Positions 1 to 10,095 of a stretch of DNA of 64,000 nt are shown in pieces. Below the pieces are notes generated by a model. It saw only the letters and a list, made by a program, of their open reading frames with translations. It did no database searches and was not told where the DNA came from. The first letter of the stretch is position 1, and each line of letters opens with the position of its first letter. The position numbers were made by a program, and so were the translations under genes. The DNA is from Pinus tabuliformis (lineage: Eukaryota > Streptophyta > Pinopsida > Pinales > Pinaceae), in contig CM062818.1 in NCBI GenBank assembly GCA_031772625.1, positions 1,282,644,277-1,282,708,276 of the forward strand. The letters are read 5' to 3'.

Positions 1-2
1 AT

Positions 3-1614
3 GCCATTGCAGAGGTGAGGCCATCCAATGTTGTTCAAGTTATTACTGATGCAGCTCCAGTGTGCAAAGCAACAGGAGGAATGGTTCAGAAGGAGTACAA
101 GTAAATGACAAGTTTCAACTTTCAAGTTTGATTTATCTTTTATTTAAATTACATTTTTTATTTTGAGTACAAGTTTGATTTGTTTTAACTTTAGTCCTTG
201 ATTACAATTTGATTTATTAATATTTTAATTTTGTCTTTGATGTACCCAGGCATATTTTTTGGACACCATGTGCAGTGCATGCTATGAATAATGCATTGAA
301 GGACATTGGCAAAATTGAATGGATTCAAGCATTAATTGAAAATGGCCGCAAAATTCAAATATTTATATGCAACCATCATCAGTCACAAGCCATTTACCGC
401 AAGCATGCAAAAATGGAGCTTCTTAAACCAGCAGATACCAAATTCGCAACTTACTACATTTTACTTAGGCGGCTTGTGGAGATGAAGGAGGCTTTATCTG
501 CCACAGTCATCAGTGACATGTGGGAACAATGAAGGTTATCTACCTCAGATGCAGCTTTGGAGGTGAAGAGGTTGATTTTGAATGATAATTTTTGGGTTGA
601 TGCCAAATTTGTTGTGGAAATTATAGAACCAATTTGTGATATGATCCGCTATGCAGACACAAATGGTCCATGTTTAGGTGAGATTTATGAGAACATGGAC
701 TTGATGTGTGAGAGGATCCAAACCGTCACAAATAGGAAGGATCCTACTTTATGGCCACAACTGAAAGAGTTTATACATGGGTGTTGGAATAAACTGAACA
801 CCCCTCTTCATATGGCAGCTTATGCAGTTAATCCAAAATGGTATGATCCCACAACAGGAAGGAGGCCTCCATCCCAAGATAGAGAGGTGTTCACAGGATT
901 CTTGAATGCTGTCAAGAAAATTTATGGTAATACAGAAGAAGCCTCTGACATACGATCTCAGTTTGCCCAATTTTCATGTGGCCGAGTTGTCTTTGGTTCA
1001 CATGCATCTTTGGCAGATAGACGCAAAAAGAAGGATCCAATTGATTGGTGGTGGCTTCATGGTGTTGATGCTCCTGAGTTGCAGCAATTTGCCATACGGT
1101 TACTTGGACAGGTAGCTAGTTTGGAGTTCCTCATCTTATTCAAAATTTGAAAAATTCTCAATTAAATATAGGAAATTAATTTTAAATTTTCATTTTAGTT
1201 TTAGTTTTTATTTTTCAAAATTATAACTAATTTAATGGGCTCCCCCTAATATTTCAAGTAGCTAGTTCTTCATCTTGTGAGAGGAATTGGAGCACGTATG
1301 CCTTTATTCATTCAGTAAAGAGAAATAGGTTGGGCTCAAAGAAGGTAGAGAACTTAGTGTACATTCATAGCACACTTCGTCTCATATCTCGAAAAGACCC
1401 TGGGTACAAGGAGGGTCCTTTCAAGAGATGGGACCAACACATAGATGATGCTGCGTGTGTGGACGAGGATATACAACCAGATGGCCTTATTGAGCTACCT
1501 CCAATTGCTATGGATGAGCGAGAGCCTGAAGATGAGAGTGATTCCTACCTGGAGAACATGCTAGCTGAAGATCTAAGTGATGTTGGTGACATGGATGTTG
1601 ATGACATGGGTTGA
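3..1614 (+). pseudogene. hAT transposase (DUF659 plus dimerisation domain), degenerate
   Basis: Transposase remnant in three exons. Exon 1 (3-100) reads through ITDAAPVCKATGG, the DUF659-type core. A canonical intron (GTAAAT at 101, AG ending at 249) gives an in-frame junction YK|HIFWTPCAVHAMNNAL. Exon 2 (250-1111) carries the central region, including FATYYILLRRLVEMKEAL and VVEIIEPICDMIRYAD. Exon 3 (about 1258-1614) carries the C-terminal dimerisation motif SSSCERNWSTYAFIHSVKR and an acidic tail DVDDMG. Two lesions are visible: a TGA at 530-532 where relatives have a Trp codon, and the acceptor before 1258, which reads AA where AG is expected. The protein would cut and rejoin transposon ends in the nucleus. 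The copy looks inactive. Confidence 0.8.
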
Positions 1615-2037
1615 GGAAGCCATTGTTCATTAGGCTTTAGCTATTTTTATTTTAGTATTTTAAAATTTCCTAGTTCATGTTTGAAGACGCCTTAAGGCAA
1701 ATTTTGAATGTAGTATGACAATGGACATATATCATGATTCATGATTCTTATTAATATGTAAACAATGAACAGTTTTTTGGTGATAAATTTTGAAATTTCA
1801 ATGTGAATGTTCAATGTTCAATGATGTGCATGTTTAAATGATTAAAGTTTTCTTGTTTAAAGTTGAAAAAATATACAAATTCAAATTTCATATATGTTAT
1901 TAATTATAATTTATAAATTTATAATTTATAAAATTTAATTATTAAAATTTAATATTATTATATTACCCGACGAACCCACGCACCTTGTTTCCAAAAATGT
2001 CGTCCCCGTCCCCGAACCCACGTTTCCTGGCAACATA
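1615..2037 (+). other. hAT1 3' untranslated flank and terminal repeat
   Basis: AT-rich, non-coding. The final part (about 1970-2037) switches abruptly to C-rich subterminal repeats and the terminal inverted repeat. I see no other gene here. Confidence 0.6.
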
Positions 2038-2038
2038 G

Positions 2039-2808
2039 AAGAAAGTCGATGGGGCTTGGAGAACACACTTGCAGAGTTCAATTTTGCTAAGAAATCAATT
2101 TCCAAAGTAGCAGTTGTGTGTTGCCGGAAGTGATTCAGTGAAGTCGAAGCAGTGAGAGAGGCAGAGATAGTGAGGACGAAGGAAGCATTTCCAGTTCCAG
2201 TGAGTACATTGCAGAGAGGCAGTGATTACCACAAAGAGGCAACACAAACCCCTCTAGAGGAAATTTCCATTTTGCTAGGGAGAAGTCGAGATTCTGAGCC
2301 AAAAGCTGCGCAGAGGCTCGGAAGGCAAAGAGTATCAGTTTCCCAAATAGCAGTTGACGAGACAGTGAGACGCAATTACGAGCTTGTGGGACGCAGTCGC
2401 TGCATAGGTTGACGCAGTGACTACGCAGAGGGAGCAAGGAGTAGCTCAATTTGAGCTAAGGTCAGTGTGGGATTGCCTGTGTAGCGAGTAATTTTTCTCA
2501 CTAGTTATTATTGCTAGTTATTTCTCTGTTTGGATTGCTAGATTAAGCATCCATAGTTTGTATTCAGATTTTCACTACTGCATAATATTAAAACCCTCAA
2601 CTGTTGCACTGGTTTTCCCGATTAGGGTTTTTCCGGGGACTTAGTCCAAAAGTAACGGTGTATTTTGTGTGTGTGCATCTATTTCTTACAACATTTTTAT
2701 TTCTTCCACAGTATTTGTTTTGTGAAGGTTGCAATGTATTTGTTTCGATATTTGTCATAGCACATAGTAAATAATTTCTTTAATTATATTAACAAATATA
2801 AGAAATTA
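2039..2808 (+). mobile_element. LTR1 copia LTR copy, truncated at both ends
   Basis: Matches the 3' two thirds of the LTR1 family seen repeatedly in this window. Diagnostic pieces are the purine-rich GACGCAGAG repeats, AATATTAAAACCCTCA (poly(A) signal position), the GGTTTTCCCGATTAGGG block and the GGGGACTTAGTCC hairpin. The U3 start is missing where hAT1 ends. The terminal 50 or so bases are missing where the copy meets an inverted relative at 2809. Confidence 0.75.
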
Positions 2809-2985
2809 TTGAAATTTCTAAGTCTAACCCGTTAGAAATTTTCCTGCACTTTCTGGTTTATTTCTCCTACTTGTTTAATTACTTAACAAGTTATTTAACC
2901 ATATAAATACTGAAATAAACTCAATGCAGTCTCAACCATCTACAGATCATCAACTAAAATAAATAGACAAACACACAAGATGAAC
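2809..2985 (-). mobile_element. LTR1 3' tail, inverted fragment
   Basis: Read on the minus strand this is the U5 end of LTR1, including ATAACTTGTTAAGTAATTAA-like and CTTAGAAATTTCAA sequence. It lies tail to tail with the preceding forward copy, so two LTR ends of opposite polarity are joined directly. Confidence 0.65.
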
Positions 2986-3990
2986 ACTGCTGAGAAATGG
3001 AAAAAATCCTCATGCAAATAGCTAAGAAATTGTGCAAATATCCTCCGAAAATGGACAATCTTTCCAGCTGAAAACCCCAAGCAATCACCAGCTCCAAACC
3101 CTTATGAAATCTTTGTCTATCAACCCTTGGACAGGCCCTGGAAAGAGAAATTTGGCCAAGCAATAAGACATTAGCTCAACTCTAAAATTTATTGCCAAAC
3201 TCCTGCCCCTACCAAGAGGAAATCATTTGCAAAAGCTCGAAACCTGCAATGGAAAGAAGTTGCTCCAAATGCACCTCATAATTCTTCTGCACCCAGGAAG
3301 TGAACAATTATGAGTGGAATCTCTACAATAAACACCAATGGAAGTCCTAAAATAGACTTCCCAAAGCCTCACTAGGGAGACACTCGAAGTTTTCTAAAAT
3401 GAGGTTGAGTTTTGCTTGAAACTCTTGAGCTAAACACTATGCTCCTCTTGTGTTGAACAGAATACAAGAGAGAGTTTGATCACTAGAAAATAGATGACCA
3501 AAAGATGCAAAAATGGAGCCCCCATGTGTTATTTATAGATGTCGATCAAGTTTGAACTCCATTCTTTCTCTTAGTGCGAATTTCTCAAGGGGGGTCGAAT
3601 TCCCTTTTCAGTGGCCCCCACATTCCACTTACAAAATAATTTTATTTTCTCTAATATTTATTTTTCCTTTTTCTCCAAAAATAAAGTAAGTAGTTCCTTG
3701 ACCCACTTTTCCTAAGTTTCAAAAGCCAACATATTTTATAGCGCCAAAATTGCCAAAATGAGGATTTCACTTAGCAAAATTATTTATCAGGGACATGACA
3801 TAGTGGGTCTTCATGATCATTTATTTTATAATATTTCATTGATCACATCTTTTCCATAATCATCATGACAATATTGCCTTGTAAAGTCTGCATCTTGTAA
3901 TATTTTTTTCAAAAATATGATATTTTGTTGCCTGCACCTACTTGAGAATTTGAGGCTAGTTCGTTGGGGGCACACTTTTTTTGTTTACCA
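2986..3990 (-). other. Unassigned LTR-like sequence on the minus strand
   Basis: No coding potential. On the minus strand a CTATAAATAACACATG TATA-like site lies near 3530, followed by a CT-rich stretch, a layout like an LTR U3/R region. I found no second copy in the window, so family and ends are unknown. Confidence 0.3.
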
Positions 3991-4828
3991 ATATTTATAT
4001 AAATTCTTGTATTTTATGACCAAAAAGTTATTTACAGTATGAAATAGAGCTACCTATATGCAACAAGGCCTAAGCATACGAAATAATACCTTGACAAATG
4101 TATATCAAGTAAGAACATTTAGTATAAGAAACATGGTCCCAAGAGACCTTGATCTTCATAGCTTTTACAACCCTTGTATAGTTGCTAGAGTGGAACCTTC
4201 AAAAGGCATCAAGAGTATAAGTATTCATAATAATATAATATAAATAACTTGTTGATGTCAAACTTGCACTTCCTTCGATACCATGTGGTACTCCTACTTA
4301 ATAACTAACTGTTTAAGTAAATGAAAACCTAACAATCAAACTATCTTCCAAAATAGCATCTCCCACCAGCAAACTCAACATAAGATATGATCATCTCACC
4401 TTTAGGTAGGTAAAGATATCCTTCTTGATTTTCACGTCCTTTTCTTCTATATAGAGGGAAGCTCGATCCTGTAAAATACCACAATAATAATGTTTTCATC
4501 ATAATGAGCAATAATAAGGGAAAAGCGTTCGAACTTATTTTATCTATATCTTTCAATGGATTGTATAAATCATGCATTCTTACTTTTCAATGTAGAAAAA
4601 TAAATCATACAACAATATTCATACAATTTTAAAATATCTAATTAATATTTTAGTGTTTCATATTTTTACACCTAACATGAACAAACTTTAGATGTAACCT
4701 TTAAATGGCTCCAAAACAAGCTTTAAATTCAAACTCATGATTTTCAAGTTGCTTCATTATCATAATTTTTTATTTGTTATCATATTATATATCATCAAAA
4801 CAAGATAAATAAGGTAGCTTATCATTTT
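3991..4828 (-). other. AT-rich unassigned DNA with one weak exon-like block
   Basis: Mostly AT-rich and non-coding. At 4400-4468 (minus) a 69-bp block is preceded by GTATTTTACAG and followed by GTGAGATG, consensus acceptor and donor, and is open for exactly 23 codons (begins DRASLYIEEKDVK). A single short exon without neighbours is weak evidence. It may be a chance match or a scrap of a host gene. Confidence 0.2.
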
Positions 4829-5828
4829 TGTCGGAAATACTGAGGGGGGTGAATCAATATTTCTTAGCAATTAGCACTTTATTAATCCTTTTCAGAGCAT
4901 TAGTTAATCTTCAGCAATATTATTATTATTCAGTGTCAGATAGCAAAACCAGTAAACAACACCATACAACAATATAGAAAGATAGAGACAGTAGACACGA
5001 GATTTTTAAGTGGAAAACCCCCTCCGGGTCAAAAACCACCGAACACTTCTTAGTAATTGTCTTCTCCCTTTTAAAAGAAAATAATTACATCAAGTTTTCA
5101 ACTACAACTGAAGGAAGCTCCAACCCCTTGATTTACAGGCTACAACCTGTAGGACGCTACTACACCCTAATAACATGTTGCAACAGGAAGGACGCCCCAA
5201 TGCCTTGTAAGTCAAGCCACAACCTAGCGAGTGTCCCAACACTCTGTTTACCAGCTGTTATAGGAAGGATGCTTCTTCGCCCTGTAGTTTATCAGCGACA
5301 ACTGAAAGGACGTCGCAACACCCTGTGTAGGCCATGACCTTCTCTAGCACCACTTTGCCACCCTGAAGAGATCTCAGGCCACAACCTGAAGGTGTCTCCA
5401 ATCACCCTGAAGAGCCAGCAAACCACGTTTCACAATTTTCACATTGGATCCCCCTGTGCTCTAAATCAATAGAAGAAGGTTGTAAAGAAGATAGAATGTC
5501 CAGTCAAATCCTGGTAGCCACTGACCACTATACAACCTGCTCAAGTTGATCACTACTAAATGCTACCCAAACTATCACCGTACAACACTGCACATCAAAC
5601 TCTGAGTGTCAACTGCACATCATTGTCACTGCTCAACTGCACAGCACGATCACAGATCACTGTTCACATAGGCCACTATATATCACTGTACTTCACAACA
5701 CTGGCTAGCAAACATCACTAAATCAAAGACCCTGTACTGCTGCAAACATTGAACCCAAATGTCTGACAATGGCATACTCCAAGATGCCTCTAGTCATTCA
5801 TATGACCTACTACCAATGCTCTCAATCT
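4829..5828 (-). mobile_element. LTR-like segment (family LTR5), minus strand
   Basis: Begins on the plus strand with TGTCGGAAATACTGAGGGGG, which read on the minus strand is a plausible LTR 3' terminus ending CCGACA. A GGGTTTTCC-type block (AAAACCCCCTCCGGG on plus) sits about 180 bp inside. It contains a degenerate tandem repeat (5097-5410). The far side is cut by LTR1 at 5829. No internal coding region is present. Confidence 0.45.
5097..5410. repeat. Degenerate tandem repeat, about 38-bp unit, eight or nine units
   Basis: Successive units follow the pattern CAGCnACAACCTGnAGGACG then CCAACACCCTGTTTA with many substitutions. The array lies inside the LTR-like segment, so it is part of that mobile element rather than a satellite locus. 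Confidence 0.6.
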
Positions 5829-6538
5829 TGTTAGTTTTTGTAGCACTGGGTATGTTCTAGCCACAAAATTTGGTAGAGAGGCTAGAGTACATGAGATCTC
5901 CAAAACCCAGAAATCATTTCTGGAAATTCCACCTAAAAGTGTCTCAATTAGATTATTAACTGTTTTTTTATATTTTCTGAGTCTAACCTTAGGGAATATG
6001 GTTAATTAATCAGTATTAATTGAGATAAGGTGAGAATCATCTAAAACCTCACATGGATCGATCCAGAAATGATCATAGTCATCAATTATGTTTTAATCTT
6101 GGTCGTTGGTGCTCCAACAATGGATTATAAGAGGAGATTGATGTTGTGATGGAGAATACACCAGTGCAGATACTCAGTTGCCCCAGCAGTTCAATTTTCT
6201 CAGTAGTAGTAGCTCAGTAGAGAAGATAGAGCTAGAGGGTGAGTAGTAGGTGGAAGAGGAAGGTAGCAGCATTCCAGGAGGAAGGTTTCCAGTTCTCGGA
6301 AGAGGCAAAGGAAGGAAGGCCGAAATTCTCATAGGGCCAGCGTAAGCTTTGTGCAAAGGGTGACACAGGAGGCTAAGCGCAGAGGTTAGGGAGGTAATTT
6401 CGGTGGCAGAAATTAACTGTGGGGTGACAAGAAAATTATCACAATAATTTTACTAGTACTTTCCTCATATTAGATTGCCAGTTGGGCATCTTAATTATTG
6501 TACTCAAAATTGTTGTTGAAGAATAATAATAAAACCCT
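5829..6538 (+). mobile_element. LTR1 copia LTR, 3' truncated
   Basis: Starts TGTTAGTTTTTGTAGCACTG, followed by the conserved CTAGCCACAAAATTTGGT and GAGATCTCCAAAACCCAGAAA blocks, a TTATAAGAGGAG TATA-like site near 6126 and the AATAATAAAACCCTT poly(A) region. It stops abruptly there, at the junction with gypsy integrase sequence. The missing part is U5. Confidence 0.8.
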
Positions 6539-7744
6539 TGGATGGAGAAATCCTGAGGGCATAGTACTTAGGTGTGTTGACGAAATTGAGTCCAAGAAAT
6601 TGGTTTCTGAGTTTCATTTGGGGTTTTGTGGTGGTCATTATGCTGCTAGAACTACCGCCCACAAAATTCTAAGAGTTGGTTATTATTGGCCTTCGATTTT
6701 TTCTGATGTGCATAAGTTTGTTAGATGTTGTCAAGCCTGCCAACTGTTCATTGGGAAACAGAAGCTTGCTGCCCTGCCCTTACAACATGTCGTTGTTGAG
6801 GCACCTTTTCAGCATTGGGGTCTGGACTTCATTGGGAAGTTTCATGAAAATTCTAGCAATGGCTACTCATGGATTTTGACTGCTACCAATTATTTCACTA
6901 AATGGGTTGAAGCCATCCCTGCTAAGAATAAAAAGTCATTATGTATTTCATTGAAAATAATATTATTACTAGATTTGGTGTCCTTGCTAAGATCACTACT
7001 GATAATGCCAAGGATTTTAGTTCTTCAGAATTTTCATCTTTTTGTTTCAAGTATGGCATTGTTATATCTCATTCGTCAAATTACTATCCTCAGGGTAATG
7101 GACTTGCTGAATCAAGTAATAAAAACTCATAACCATTATCAAGAAGATAGTAGGAGATAATAAGCGATCTTGGGATAGCAAAATCAAGTATGCTTTATGG
7201 GTAGATAGGATTACTAAAAAGAAAGCTACTAGTAAAAGTCCCTTTGAATTAGTTTATGGCTTGGATGTAACCTTACCTGTGCACCTGAAATTGCCAGCTT
7301 ATCAACTCCTTCAGCATTTTTCCACTAATAAAGATATTGTTCAAAATAGAATTGATCAGATTGTGGAGTTGGATGAAACTCATAGAACAGCTTTTGATAA
7401 TATATGTAAAAGTCAATCTAACATTAAGAAAAGCTTTGATAAATCATCTCGATCTAGATCTTTGCAGGTTGGAGATATGGTTCTCCTTTGGGATCGCAAA
7501 AATGAAAAACCAAGAAAACATAAGAAGTTTGACAGTTTGTGGCTAGGACCATACATTATCCGAGACATTGTTGGGCCAAATTCATTCCACTTGAGCAGAT
7601 TGGATGGCGAACCACTTGACTTACCTGCGAATGGCCAAATGCTCAAGCTATTCTTCAAAGATGACATCTGATGCCATGGGGCATCCTCTATTTTGGATTC
7701 TCACATTCCTACAGTGCAACAACGTGTCCCCAAGTAGAGCCAGA
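6539..7744 (+). mobile_element. Ty3/gypsy internal region, 3' end only (integrase)
   Basis: Fossil gypsy integrase-coding segment leading directly into the 3' LTR. In order: an HHCC zinc-binding region ending VRCCQACQLF, the catalytic core with the first Asp in HWGLDFIGKFH, a second Asp in KITTDNAKDF, the distal YYPQGNGLAESSN region, and a C-terminal segment ending LWLGPYIIRDIVGPNSF and DLPANGQMLKLFFKDDI. No chromodomain follows, which argues against a chromovirus and for the Tat/Athila side. Protease, reverse transcriptase and the 5' LTR are absent. The frame is broken about two or three times. Confidence 0.85.
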
Positions 7745-8418
7745 TGTTGACCACTACGTGTCAACGACCCATAGCAGTACACCCCCTTTTTCGCAAAAGA
7801 GATTGCACCCGATCGATATGTCTGCGTCGTCAAAGTTTTCCTTCAGCCTTACCCCAAAGCAGGAATGAATTTTGTCACCAGAATCTTAGGCGAGTCCTAA
7901 TGTTATAAATCGAGTCTATGTAAAAGTGATTTGGGAATAGTCCTAACTATTTGGTTAGGTTATTTTGTTACAAATTGCTTAGTCTGCTAGATTATATTTG
8001 TGTCACAGAAATGGGTGGTCTGTGAGGATTTGTTTCAGATGGGTTCCCCCCTTGTGATGTAAAAGAAATGAAAATAATGATGTAAAGTGTCTTGAGGGTT
8101 GGAAAAATAATTTATCCCCTCATAGGTTAATTAATTAAATTTTCTGGACAAAATTAATAAAAATCCTAAGCCAGAAATTTAATTAATTATAGGTCCTAGG
8201 TGAATTTAAATTTTCCAAAAGCAAAATTCGTGGGTCCTTAAAATTCAAATTTTAAAAGCACCAGGGACTAAGGTAAATTGATTATTTTGCTAAATTTTAG
8301 GCCTTTGGTCCTTGGGGTTAAATCAAAGTCAAAATTTTGAGGAAATTAATGCAAAATTTTAATTTTTGAATTTATTAAAATGCATTTAGTTGAAAAATTC
8401 GAAATTTCCTCAATATTT

Positions 8419-8434
8419 AAAATTCGACGAATGA
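8419..8434 (+). repeat. LINE target-site duplication, left copy
   Basis: AAAATTCGACGAATGA, matching AAAATTCGACAGATGA at 15151-15166 with two mismatches. The uninterrupted LTR copy (near 28710) has one version of this site. Confidence 0.75.
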
Positions 8435-8560
8435 ACTAAAATATTTTTCAAAACCATAGGCAGGAGTGAAAATTATTTCTAGACTGGAAATGTTGATGAA
8501 TCCTGGACAGTGGATAGCGAACAGCGAATGAATAGCTAGGGTTTCAGGTTTCTGAGCTTC

Positions 8561-10093
8561 ATGGAGGCATGCAAAGGGGGGAGCTCCACTCCCTCCTACA
8601 GGCAGGCAGTGGCCGGCCGCGGTAAGAAACCTATAGAATCTGTCAGAGGGCCTTCAGGAGAAAGGAAAAAGAATCTGGAAGAGGATCAAGATTTTACCAA
8701 ACCAAGTGAGGTCAACAGCATAAAAGACAATGAGGAAGAAGACAAGAAACAGGGAGCAAAAAACAAGGCACAGAAGGGGCCATATAAACCCAAGACTGAG
8801 GTCACTCCTAGAATAGTTTTAAATGATCCTGGACTGTAGGCGCATAGGGACCACATGAGGACCTATGCTATCATTTGTAAATTCATGGGATTATGGCCCA
8901 CTGAAAAGGCATTACAAACGTGGATTAAATACCATTGGAAACCGAAAGTAAGCATAGACCTACACCTTGGGTCAAAGGGTTTCTTCACTGTGATCTTTAT
9001 AAATATTGAGGACAAAGACAAAGTGTTTGAAGGAGGACCCTACTTCTATGTGGCAGCAGGCCTCTACATGCCACCATGGATGATGAATTTTGTCCCGGAG
9101 CTAGAAACCTTTACTTTGATCCCAGTCTGGGTAAGACTCTACTCCCTACCCCTTGATTACTGGCAAACGGAATCGTTATTTGCCATAGGTAATAAACTAG
9201 GGCGTTTTGTTAAATCCTCTGAGGCCACCAAAAGGGGAAAATATACTTCCTTCGCACGAATATGTGTGGATATGGACCTATCGGGAGCCCTGCCAGATGA
9301 GGTCATCTTGGAAGTTTTTTATCAAGAATGGGTGCAAACAATAGATTATGAACATATTCCTTTCAGATGTCGCAGATGCCATGAGCATGGGCACCTATTT
9401 AGAGACTGCCCTCTCAGCAAGATAGAGAATAGAAGTAAAGCAACCACAATGAAAGACATTGAAAGCTTTCACAAAGTGGGGCATAGAGGAAAAGGGGGCA
9501 AAAGGGGGCCAAAGCAACAGCAAATAGAAGGGCAACAGGCCAGTCTACACAGGTTCCAAGTTCTCGAAGAAGAGGAAGAAATACCAAAAGCAGATCAGGT
9601 AATGGAAGGAAGCTCAGGGGAGAAGGAGAAAGAAGAAGATAGGGAACAAGCACAAGATGTTACCAAACAGAAAGAGACAATGCTGAGCGATGGAGAACTT
9701 GAGATGGATCAAGAAATGACTCAGAGTGAAATGGAAATGGAGGATCATGAACTGCAGGAGATTCTGGAAAGAGAAAACCTAGATCTGGAAGGATTCTTGA
9801 AACAGGGCACCATGGGAGGGGTAGACTCATTACCTCAAGAAGAGTTCAACAGATTATAGCAGTTGTTTCTATGGAAAACTCAGGCCAAAGGGCTGGAAAG
9901 GCAAAGAAACAATGAAAGGCAGGGCAACGAAGGAGTGAAAACTATGAAAACCACACCAGGATTAGCTCCCAGAAACCCAGGAAAGAAAAGAGGCAAGAAA
10001 AAGCAGAATGAGCTATTGATGGAATGTGGAAAGCTAATGATAGATTCAGGTAAGATGAAAGACCTATCCAGTTACTCCTTTACAAATCTTTAA
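8561..10093 (+). pseudogene. LINE ORF1: DUF4283-type nucleic-acid-binding protein
   Basis: First LINE protein, expected to coat the element RNA. An N-terminal basic, low-complexity segment (8561-8836) leads into a DUF4283-like domain with VWVRLYSLPLDYWQTESLF and IGNKLGRFVK, then a CCHC knuckle CRRCHEHGHLFRDC (about 9367-9408), then a long Glu/Lys/Gln-rich tail. TAG codons at 8837-8839 and 9857-9859 interrupt it, and the same frame continues to TAA at 10091-10093. ATG 8561 is the first in-frame start after the 5' UTR. It nearly abuts ORF2, as in other plant L1s. Confidence 0.85.
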
Positions 10094-10095
10094 TA

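Larger units (their letters stand above)
1..2037 (+). mobile_element. hAT1: 3' part of a hAT DNA transposon, 5' end outside window
   Basis: A hAT-superfamily DNA transposon enters from the left edge and ends near 2037. The body holds a spliced transposase gene (3-1614) and about 420 bp of AT-rich 3' flank. The last 65 bases are GC-rich with repeated GTCCCC and GAACCCACG units, and read on the minus strand the terminus begins TATGTTGCCAGGAAACG, the kind of short terminal inverted repeat expected of hATs. The adjoining sequence (from 2039) is a copia LTR, so the transposon probably landed in that LTR. The target duplication cannot be tested because the other end is not in the window. Confidence 0.8.

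Noticed and set aside
5128-5337. 69-codon Arg-rich frame
   Set aside because: It is a translation across the degenerate 38-bp tandem repeat.
5080-5420. CRISPR-like array
   Set aside because: Repeats are degenerate, contiguous and without unique spacers, and the sequence is plant nuclear.
8040-8434. AT-rich block before the LINE considered as LINE 5' UTR
   Set aside because: It aligns with the gypsy LTR copy at 28330-28720, so it is host LTR sequence. The LINE begins at about 8435.
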